Below, piece by piece: positions 1 through 5,359 of a stretch of DNA of 9,116 nucleotides. Each line of letters opens with the position of its first letter. The first letter of the stretch is position 1. Source of the stretch: Pedosphaera sp. GTDB lineage: Bacteria > Verrucomicrobiota > Verrucomicrobiia > Limisphaerales > SXTU01. Made by a program: the position numbers and the translations under genes. The notes under the pieces were generated by a model, which searched no databases, had not been told where the DNA came from, and was given only the letters and a program-made list of their open reading frames with translations. Location: the NCBI GenBank assembly GCA_009695395.1, contig SIBB01000117.1, forward strand, positions 1 to 9,116. Direction: 5' to 3'.

Positions 1-2
1 TC

Positions 3-593
3 CCGCAGCGCAACCTCAAGCGCCTGCTGGGTTACAGCAGCATCGCTAGCGCGGGCTACCTGCTGCTGGGCTTCGCGGTAATGAACCGCGCCGGCTCGTC
101 GGCCATTCTCTATTACCTCGCTGGCTACCTCTTCACCGTGCTCGCCGCGTTCATGGTCATCGCCGTGGTCGTGAAAGAAGCCGGGGCGGAAGACATCTCC
201 TCGCTCGCCGGCCTTGCGCAGCGCTCGCCGCTCCTCGCCACTTCGTTGACCCTCGCGATGGTCTCGCTCGCCGGCATCCCGCCGCTCGCGGGCTTCTTCG
301 GGAAATTCCTCCTGCTCAAAGCGGTCATCGCCGAAGGCGTCCGCTGGCACGCCTACTACTGGCTCTTCGCCGTCGCCGTCGTGGGAGTGCTCATCTCGCT
401 CTACTACTACTTCAACGTGGTCCGCGCGATTTACTGGACGAAGGGCGCGACCGACCTCACGCCCATCGCTGTCTCCCTCCCGACGAAGTTCGCCCTGGGC
501 GTGTGCATCGTCGGCATGTTCTGGCTCGGCCTGAATCCCGACGGCGCGCTGGAGCTGGCCGTCGAGGCGGTGAAGTCACTGAAGCTGGTCTAG
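3..593 (+). CDS. nuoN: NADH-quinone oxidoreductase subunit N, C-terminal part (5' truncated by window)
   Basis: This is the C-terminal 196 residues of NuoN, one of the antiporter-like membrane subunits of respiratory complex I, which couples quinone reduction to proton translocation across the inner membrane. The reading frame is open from base 3 with no start, so the gene begins upstream of the window; the first internal ATG is at 81. The visible part starts with the family motif NLKRLLGYSSIASAGYLLLG, followed by several hydrophobic helices, and ends in TAG. The segment SLAGIPPLAGFFGKF matches the conserved late transmembrane helix of NuoN/ND2 proteins, and its Lys corresponds to the conserved channel lysine of that helix. 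As nuoN is normally the last gene of a nuo operon, the upstream DNA probably holds nuoM, nuoL and others (inference). A 124-bp gap follows. I see no convincing terminator in it. Confidence 0.93.
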   Translation, partial: PQRNLKRLLGYSSIASAGYLLLGFAVMNRAGSSAILYYLAGYLFTVLAAFMVIAVVVKEAGAEDISSLAGLAQRSPLLATSLTLAMVSLAGIPPLAGFFGKFLLLKAVIAEGVRWHAYYWLFAVAVVGVLISLYYYFNVVRAIYWTKGATDLTPIAVSLPTKFALGVCIVGMFWLGLNPDGALELAVEAVKSLKLV

Positions 594-698
594 TCGCCTG
601 AAGGTTGGGACTACGCCGGGCGAGCGTTTGCACCCCCTCGAAAGAACGCGCACGACAAATATTGCGCTGGGCTTGCTTCATCGCTCCGAGAACGGTTC

Positions 699-707
699 TA
701 TCGTCCC
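699..707 (+). promoter_or_regulatory. Possible -10-like box TATCGTCCC before the sugar ABC ATPase
   Basis: TATCGTCC lies 19 nt before the chosen ATG at 718. It resembles the boxes before the FHA gene (TAGCCTCC) and ileS (TAGCGTCC). A weak -35 candidate, TTGCTT, is at 673-678, but the 20-nt spacing is poor. If the box is a -10 element, the transcript leader would be only a few bases long, which fits the lack of a Shine-Dalgarno sequence. This is a motif comparison among only three sites and is weak on its own. Confidence 0.3.
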
Positions 708-717
708 GCACGCCGCC

Positions 718-2217
718 ATGCCCTACCTCACTTTCAGCCATATCACCAAGCGCTTCCCCGGCGTTTTGGCGCTGGACGACGTGAGCTTCACGGTCGAGCG
801 CGGCGAGTGCCACGCTCTCATGGGTGAAAACGGTGCCGGAAAGAGCACGCTCGGAAAGATCCTCGCCGGTGTTTACAACGCGGACAGCGGCGAACTCCGG
901 CTCGAAGGCGACCCCATCCACCCCACCGACCCGCTCCGCGCGCGGCAGCTCGGCATCGCGATGGTGCACCAGGAACTCGCCTTCTGCCCGAACCTGACCA
1001 TCGCGGAGAACCTCTGTCTCGGCGATCTGCCGAAGAAGTTCGGTATCGTGAGCCGCGACCTGATGCGGCGCAAAGCGCGCGCGATGCTCCAGGAAATCGA
1101 GTGCGACCTCGACGTGGACCTGCCCATCAGCCGCCTCAGCACCGCGCAGGAGCAGCTCGTGCAAATCGCCGGCGCGGTCGGCACGGGCGCGCACATCATC
1201 GTGATGGATGAGCCGACCAGCTCGCTGTCTGTCGCCGAGAGCGAGCATCTCTTCAAGCTCCTCGCGCATCTGAAACAGCGCGGCATCACCGTCATTTACG
1301 TCTCGCACCGGCTGGAGGAAATCTTCCGGCTTTGCGACACCATCACGGTGTTGCGCGATGGCCGGCACGTCGCCACTGAGCGCATCGCCAACACGAATCA
1401 CGACCGCCTTGTCCACCAGATGGTCGGGCGCGACGTGGAGTTCAAGACACCTCATCACGTCGCGCTCGCGCTGGGCGACGAGGTCTTGCGCGTCGAGAAG
1501 CTCTCCTCGCGCGGCAAGTTCAAGGACATCAACTTCACCATCCGCAGCGGCGAGGTCGTTGGGCTGGCGGGCTTGGTGGGCGCGGGCCGCACGGAGATTG
1601 CCCAAGCCATCTTCGGCCTCGACCCGGTGGCCACGGGGAAGGTTTTCGTGAACGGCCAACCCGTGAAGCTACGCTCCGTCTCGAAGATGCTCGCGGCAGG
1701 TGTCGGCATGGTGCCCGAGGACCGCAAGCGCCAGGGCCTCGTGCTCACGATGAACTGCCGCGAGAACGCCTCTCTCGCCGCGCTGGAGCGGATGACTTGG
1801 CCGCTCGGCATCATCAAACGCAGCGACGAGCGGGCCATCACGCACAACTTCCTCACCCGCCTCCAGACGCGCATGGGCAGTATCGAGTCACCCGTCGCGA
1901 CGTTGAGCGGCGGCAACCAGCAGAAGGTCGCGCTCGCCAAGTGGCTCGCGCGCGACTGTGCGGCGCTCATCGTGGACGAGCCGACGCGCGGCGTGGACGT
2001 GGGCGCGAAGGCGGAGATCCACAACATCCTCGACGAGCTGGCGCGCGCGAAGATGGGCCTGCTGGTCATTTCCTCCGAACTGCCCGAGCTCATCAACCTC
2101 TGCCGCCGCATCATCGTGCTGCGCGAGGGCGAGCAGGTCGGTGAGCTGGAGCGGGACAACTTCTCGCAGACGGTTCTGCTGCGCATGATGGCAGGCGTGG
2201 CGGCGCCGACGGCGTAA
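718..2217 (+). CDS. Sugar ABC transporter ATP-binding protein (RbsA/MglA/XylG-type, two ATPase domains)
   Basis: This 499-residue protein is a tandem ATPase that powers import of a monosaccharide (ribose/galactose/xylose class) at the cytoplasmic face of the membrane. The N-terminal domain has Walker A GENGAGKST (36-44), Q-loop Gln85, a degenerate signature LSTAQEQ (140-146), Walker B IIVMDEPT (160-167) and switch His197. The C-terminal domain has the degenerate Walker A GLVGAGRTE (285-293, no Lys), MVPEDRK (331-337), a good signature LSGGNQQK (396-403), Walker B LIVDEPT (417-423) and SSE in place of the switch His. This asymmetry and the length are normal for the family. The frame is open back to a TTG at 628, but that adds 30 residues without family similarity, so ATG 718 (MPYLTFSHITKRFPG) is chosen. 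No Shine-Dalgarno is visible. No permease or periplasmic binding protein gene lies beside it, so partners must be encoded elsewhere. The exact sugar cannot be told. Confidence 0.92.
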   Translation: MPYLTFSHITKRFPGVLALDDVSFTVERGECHALMGENGAGKSTLGKILAGVYNADSGELRLEGDPIHPTDPLRARQLGIAMVHQELAFCPNLTIAENLCLGDLPKKFGIVSRDLMRRKARAMLQEIECDLDVDLPISRLSTAQEQLVQIAGAVGTGAHIIVMDEPTSSLSVAESEHLFKLLAHLKQRGITVIYVSHRLEEIFRLCDTITVLRDGRHVATERIANTNHDRLVHQMVGRDVEFKTPHHVALALGDEVLRVEKLSSRGKFKDINFTIRSGEVVGLAGLVGAGRTEIAQAIFGLDPVATGKVFVNGQPVKLRSVSKMLAAGVGMVPEDRKRQGLVLTMNCRENASLAALERMTWPLGIIKRSDERAITHNFLTRLQTRMGSIESPVATLSGGNQQKVALAKWLARDCAALIVDEPTRGVDVGAKAEIHNILDELARAKMGLLVISSELPELINLCRRIIVLREGEQVGELERDNFSQTVLLRMMAGVAAPTA

Positions 2218-2232
2218 GCCATCAGCGCTTCA

Positions 2233-3435
2233 TCACTCCACCGTCACCGTTGGTGGCTTCGCGTAATCATTCCACAGCCGGTCCAGCTCCGCCTTGTCCG
2301 CGGGGCCGTCTGCGATGACGAAGCGGTAGCGCGAGACGTAGGGTTTGCCCGGCGTGATTTCCCAGTCGCCGGTAGCCGAGGGCGCGACGCAGAGCTGCGG
2401 GTTCTTCGGGTTCAAGCGCAGCGGTTGCGGCGAGCGGAAGTTGTCCGGGTGAATCAGCACCGCGAGGCCCGCCGGCGCGCCTTCCACCTGGCCGCCCATG
2501 TGAACCCAGTTCGCTTTGGAGGCATCGCCCTTCTTACGGTCGTCGCCATTGGAGGTGAGAAACGTCACTGCGTCCACCGGGTCCCATGCCGCCTGGCCGC
2601 GCACACCGAGACCACCATAGTAATACTTGGGCAGCTTCACGGGACTCGTCCCGGAGCACTCCTGCGTGGAGACGAAGTCGAGCAGCCACGCCTTGCCGCC
2701 GCTGGCCGCGACGTTGTAGGCGGTGACGGTCCACTGCTCGTTGAGCATCGCCTTGGGCGTCGCAGTCAGGCGGTCAGTGAAGCGATGTCGGCTCGCGAAG
2801 CCACCTTGCACGGGTCCGCTCCAAGTGCGATCCACCGCGATGAACTCCGTGGACGCGGTGATTTTCGTGTCGCCCTTGCCCATGTTCCAGAAGTCCGGCG
2901 TGCGCCCCTCGAACTCTGTGTGCGTCCACGCGAAGAAGATGCCGCGCTGGTGTTTGTGATCCGGCGGGTAATCGCCCGTGACCAGGCGCCCGGCGGGCGT
3001 GTGGACCGGATGCAGATACACACCGTGGGCATAGTGAGCGTCCACACCGGGCGGCGGTGTGCTGGGCGTGGTCTGGTAAGCGGCGACGGGCTTGCCGTTC
3101 ACCGTGAGGCGCACGAGCGCGCCATCCTTCTTCACCGTGACGGCCTCGGCGGCGGTGGCGCCGGACTTGAGGTGAAATGATTTCATCGCACCGGCCTTCA
3201 GCTCATCGAGCACGAACCAGCCCTTGCCTTCCGCATCCACCTGGAAAGGAACTGCACCGCCGGACTCGGTTTCCAACCGTTGCCAACCGCGCGCCGCCGC
3301 TGGGACGGTGAAGGAGGCGATGGAGCTTTGGCGATTGAACTCACCTGACTGCACTGAGACGCGCAGCGCGGCGGCGTTGGCTTGGTGGCCCGTGTAAACC
3401 ACGATAGTTGCGAGGAACAATGGCGCGAGTTTCAT
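2233..3435 (-). CDS. Secreted DUF6807 ('PmoA-like') family protein
   Basis: This 400-residue protein belongs to the family formerly labelled 'methane oxygenase PmoA' (DUF6807). That label is misleading, as the family is unrelated to particulate methane monooxygenase and its function is not established. The sequence shows a signal peptide (MKLAPLFLATIVVYTGHQANA, probable cleavage near residues 21-22). It also shows the family core at 142-170: HPVHTPAGRLVTGD, then DHKHQRGIFFAW with clustered His. YYYGGLGVRG (271-280) and the C-terminal block IHPDNFRSPQPLRL followed by SRYRFVIADG are also typical. The frame extends to a GTG at 3483, but ATG 3435 places the signal peptide at the N-terminus and is preferred. 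No Shine-Dalgarno is seen. The gene converges with the sugar ABC ATPase, with 15 bp between stops. It follows the permease gene on the same strand after 104 bp. The family is common in Planctomycetota and Verrucomicrobiota, often near sugar-related genes (established knowledge, from memory). Confidence 0.85.
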   Translation of the reverse strand: MKLAPLFLATIVVYTGHQANAAALRVSVQSGEFNRQSSIASFTVPAAARGWQRLETESGGAVPFQVDAEGKGWFVLDELKAGAMKSFHLKSGATAAEAVTVKKDGALVRLTVNGKPVAAYQTTPSTPPPGVDAHYAHGVYLHPVHTPAGRLVTGDYPPDHKHQRGIFFAWTHTEFEGRTPDFWNMGKGDTKITASTEFIAVDRTWSGPVQGGFASRHRFTDRLTATPKAMLNEQWTVTAYNVAASGGKAWLLDFVSTQECSGTSPVKLPKYYYGGLGVRGQAAWDPVDAVTFLTSNGDDRKKGDASKANWVHMGGQVEGAPAGLAVLIHPDNFRSPQPLRLNPKNPQLCVAPSATGDWEITPGKPYVSRYRFVIADGPADKAELDRLWNDYAKPPTVTVE

Positions 3436-3496
3436 AAATTGGCTGGGCAGCGAGGATGAACTTGTGGTCTGCGGTGTCCACACTTTTGCCGTCTGC

Positions 3497-3524
3497 GCAG
3501 CCGCGCTTTCAGCCGCAAGGCTGC
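3497..3524. repeat. Small inverted repeat in the 104-bp gap between permease and DUF6807 genes
   Basis: CAGCC (3510-3514), loop GCAA, GGCTG (3519-3523) makes a short stem with a GNRA-type tetraloop. The outer GCAGCC (3497-3502) can pair instead with GGCTGC (3519-3524). No T-run follows on either strand, so it is not a typical intrinsic terminator. It may be a folded spacer element or chance in GC-rich DNA. Confidence 0.3.
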
Positions 3525-3539
3525 CAGCACGGGCTCCCG

Positions 3540-4394
3540 CTATGAGCTGGCGCTGGTGTAGCGCTTGAGCGCGGTGCGCCAGAGGAGCTCGGACGCGGCG
3601 AAGATGATTGCGGCGAGGGCGACGAGCAGGAGGATTTCGAACGGGGAGCCGAGTTTGTCCACGAGGAGTTTCACGGGGACGTTGGAGACGAGCAACATGG
3701 GCAGGACGAAGGTGAAGACGGCCTTGAACGGGCCGCGAAAGGCTTCGTCAGGCAGGCGCGCGATGTTGAAGAGGTTGTAGTAGCCCCACACGATTCCCTG
3801 CGCGCGCACGGTCCAGAAGCTCGATGCGGAGAGCATCAGCATCAGGGAGTAGTGGATGAGAATGCCAACGAGGACGAGCAGGAAGAAGCCCGCCACCTGC
3901 GCGACGCCCGGCGTGTGGCCGAGCCGGTGCAGTGCGTAGCCGATGACACAGAGCGCACCGGCGGCGCTGATGAAGCCGCCGAGGTCCACCTGCCGGAAGC
4001 TGACGAGGAAGCGGGTGTTCACGGGCAGCAGGAGCATGAAGTCGAGCTTGCCAGTGCGGATGTGCTCGGAGAGAGCGGTGAGGTTCGTGAGGAAAAGCGC
4101 GGTGAAGAGCTGCTGGATGAGATGGCTCGTGCCCACGAGCGCGACGACCTGCCATTTCGTCCAGGTGCCGATGCTCTCGGTGTGCAGGTAGAGCACGCCG
4201 ATGAAGCTCAGTTGCAGCACGAACCACAGCGCCTCCACGACGATCCACATGAGGAAGCTCACTTTGAAGCTCATCTCGCGGATGACGGAGTTGCGCCAGA
4301 GGGCGGCGTAGAGGCTGAGATAATGCGGAATGCGGGCTGGCGGCGGAGAAGCGCCGCTTGACGTTGAACTTTGAACTTTGAACTCGGAACTCAT
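3540..4394 (-). CDS. ABC-2 type export permease subunit (COG3694-like)
   Basis: This 284-residue integral membrane protein has about six hydrophobic segments and is one of two permease subunits of an uncharacterised ABC-2 (export-type) transporter. Family-typical features are the N-terminal SLYAALWRNSVIREMSFK (27-44), the segment NLTALSEHIRTGKLDFMLLLPVN (104-126), NLFNIARLPDEAF (207-219), FVLPMLLVSNVPVKLLVDKL (229-248) and the end LKRYTSASS. The frame is open to 4475, but a clear Shine-Dalgarno GGGAGG at 4401-4406, six bases before ATG 4394, fixes the start. The start lies 2 bp after the stop of the upstream permease gene, so the two are an operon and probably translationally coupled. The first dozen residues (MSSEFKVQSSTSS) are encoded by a tandem heptamer repeat and look like an acquired, non-conserved tail. 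The substrate is unknown; the cognate ATPase (normally COG4586) is not in the window. Confidence 0.85.
   Translation of the reverse strand: MSSEFKVQSSTSSGASPPPARIPHYLSLYAALWRNSVIREMSFKVSFLMWIVVEALWFVLQLSFIGVLYLHTESIGTWTKWQVVALVGTSHLIQQLFTALFLTNLTALSEHIRTGKLDFMLLLPVNTRFLVSFRQVDLGGFISAAGALCVIGYALHRLGHTPGVAQVAGFFLLVLVGILIHYSLMLMLSASSFWTVRAQGIVWGYYNLFNIARLPDEAFRGPFKAVFTFVLPMLLVSNVPVKLLVDKLGSPFEILLLVALAAIIFAASELLWRTALKRYTSASS
4364..4391. repeat. Tandem heptamer repeat (TTGAACT x3, plus one degenerate copy) at the start of a permease gene
   Basis: On the plus strand three perfect TTGAACT units occupy 4364-4384 and a degenerate CGGAACT unit occupies 4385-4391. The array ends right against the start codon (4392-4394, minus strand). 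Because 7 is not a multiple of 3, each unit is read in a different frame, giving the residues SSEFKVQSS. The composition is much more AT-rich than the surrounding coding DNA. It looks like a small repeat or slippage tract inserted at the gene start. Confidence 0.8.
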
Positions 4395-4396
4395 CT

Positions 4397-5200
4397 TCAG
4401 CCTCCCACCGCCGAGTATTTCTTGATGCCGCGGTTCCAGACGCCCCGGGCCAGCGCGTAGGCGGCTACGACCCACAGGAGTTGCACGAGCAAGCCGAGCC
4501 AGAGGGCGTCACCAGTCACACGGCCCAGCCAGATGCTCACGGGGAAGAAAAGCATGTAGGGGAACGGCGTGTAGTCCAGCGCACCTGCGACGGCGGGCGG
4601 CAGGAGGTCCAGCGGGAAGAGGTGCCCGCCCGCGAGGTATTCGAACGCGAAAGCGATGAAGATGAAGGTCGCGACTTCCAGCACCCAGAAGGCGAGCAGC
4701 GCCAGCGTGAAGCTGAAGAGGAATTGCAGCAGCGCAGTCAGCGCGACCGACACCGCAAACCAGCAGGCGGTCGCGGCGTCGGGTGGCAGGATGAAGTTGT
4801 CCCGCAGCAGCCAGATGAAGGCGCAGGTCGGCACCACCGCGAAAACTGCATACACGATCCGGCCCGCGCCGAAGAGGCAGAGCCGGTAGGTCAGGTAGTC
4901 CATCGGCTTGAGCAGGAACTGGCTGATGTTGCCGTCCTTGATATCGGCGGCGATCTGCCAGTCGTCCTCGGTCACGGCGGTGAGCGCGTCCACGATGGTG
5001 ATGACGAGGTAGTAGGAAATCATCTGCGAGAGCCCGTAGCTCGCGACCTGCCCGCCGGCCTTGCCCTCGTAGATGGCCCGCCATACGGAGATGATGGCGA
5101 TGAGCGGGATGAGGCCGAAGGTGGCGCGGAAGAGGAAGTTCAACCGATACACCATCGTGTTCTGGAGGCCGATGTTCAGGACGTGCCAGTATTTTTCCAT
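4397..5200 (-). CDS. ABC-2 type export permease subunit (COG4587-like)
   Basis: This 267-residue protein has about six predicted membrane segments (roughly 20-43, 57-77, 108-132, 144-163, 164-190 and 230-250). It is the partner permease of the gene downstream. Family hallmarks are DDWQIAADIKDGNISQFLLK (79-98), the inward-facing loop preceding a Pro-Met-Asp; GGHLFPLDLLP (191-201); LDYTPFPYMLFFP (208-220); and the C-terminus IKKYSAVGG. In related bacteria these two permeases are usually encoded with a COG4586 ATPase in a three-gene operon. Here the upstream neighbour is the divergent FHA gene, so the ATPase is missing locally. The start is ATG 5200; no Shine-Dalgarno is visible. The codons for the final VGG plus the stop contain the GGGAGG that serves as ribosome binding site of the next gene. 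The transported substrate is unknown. Confidence 0.86.
   Translation of the reverse strand: MEKYWHVLNIGLQNTMVYRLNFLFRATFGLIPLIAIISVWRAIYEGKAGGQVASYGLSQMISYYLVITIVDALTAVTEDDWQIAADIKDGNISQFLLKPMDYLTYRLCLFGAGRIVYAVFAVVPTCAFIWLLRDNFILPPDAATACWFAVSVALTALLQFLFSFTLALLAFWVLEVATFIFIAFAFEYLAGGHLFPLDLLPPAVAGALDYTPFPYMLFFPVSIWLGRVTGDALWLGLLVQLLWVVAAYALARGVWNRGIKKYSAVGG
4401..4406 (-). promoter_or_regulatory. Shine-Dalgarno GGGAGG for the second permease gene, inside the end of the first
   Basis: Read on the minus strand, GGGAGG lies in the last codons (Val-Gly-Gly) of the upstream permease and six bases before ATG 4394. It settles the start of the downstream gene and indicates translational coupling. 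It is the only good Shine-Dalgarno among the starts in this window. Confidence 0.75.
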
Positions 5201-5214
5201 CGCGCTCTGATTCC

Positions 5215-5288
5215 GTTCTTAATCTTAATTCCCTCGGCTGTGCTCCAGCCGGAGGGGTTAGATTGCGATTCAGAGTAAGATTAAGAAC
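5215..5288. repeat. Inverted-repeat element with central hairpin in the divergent intergenic region
   Basis: A perfect 13-bp inverted repeat has arms at 5215-5227 (GTTCTTAATCTTA) and 5276-5288 (TAAGATTAAGAAC). Between them CCCTCGGCTG (5231-5240), loop TGCTC, and 5246-5256 form a 10-bp stem with one bulged G. The right side reads as degenerate hexamers GATTGC, GATTCA, GAGTAA, GATTAA (5261-5284), and the left arm carries the same GATTAA-GAAC sequence on the opposite strand. It sits between the permease operon (starting 5200, minus) and the FHA gene (starting 5360, plus). It could be an operator, a REP/MITE-like dispersed palindrome, or a transcription barrier; the sequence alone does not decide. 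Confidence 0.8.
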
Positions 5289-5307
5289 TGCGACGCGGCG
5301 AGGTTCT

Positions 5308-5335
5308 TTGACACGACGGCCCAGCTTGCTAGCCT
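5308..5335 (+). promoter_or_regulatory. Candidate promoter of the FHA/beta-helix gene
   Basis: A perfect -35 consensus TTGACA (5308-5313) is followed after 16 bp by TAGCCT (5330-5335). The start codon at 5360 lies 30 nt after the first base of the second box. The TAGCCTCCGCGC stretch resembles the one before ileS. The -10 match to the E. coli consensus is poor, so this rests on the -35 and on the similarity between sites. Confidence 0.45.
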
Positions 5336-5359
5336 CCGCGCCCGTCGTCCGCTGCATAA

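Noticed and set aside
591..613. TAGTC/GACTA pairing after nuoN as a terminator
   Set aside because: The stem is only 5 bp with a 13-nt loop and no T-run follows.
628..717. TTG-initiated N-terminal extension of the sugar ABC ATPase
   Set aside because: The added 30 residues do not resemble the family N-terminus, and ATG 718 starts exactly where family proteins do.
457..1659. 400-codon open frame antisense to the sugar ABC ATPase
   Set aside because: It is opposite a gene with a full set of ATPase motifs, and its Arg/Ala/Glu-rich translation has no recognisable family. Long antisense frames are expected in GC-rich coding DNA.
2233..3435. Methane monooxygenase function suggested by the 'PmoA' family name
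   Set aside because: True PmoA is a multi-spanning membrane protein. This is a soluble secreted protein with none of its features; the name is a historical mislabel.
3436..3483. GTG-initiated 16-residue extension of the DUF6807 protein
   Set aside because: It would bury the signal peptide behind a Ser-rich stretch; ATG 3435 gives a normal secreted protein.
718..5200. Idea that the sugar-type ATPase powers the two ABC-2 permeases
   Set aside because: RbsA-type ATPases work with RbsC-type import permeases; ABC-2 permeases use single-domain ATPases of another subfamily. The genes are also on opposite strands.
4481..5278. 265-codon plus-strand frame over the first permease gene
   Set aside because: Its charged, low-complexity translation is a mirror of a clear membrane protein on the other strand. 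It ends in the intergenic repeat and has no family features.
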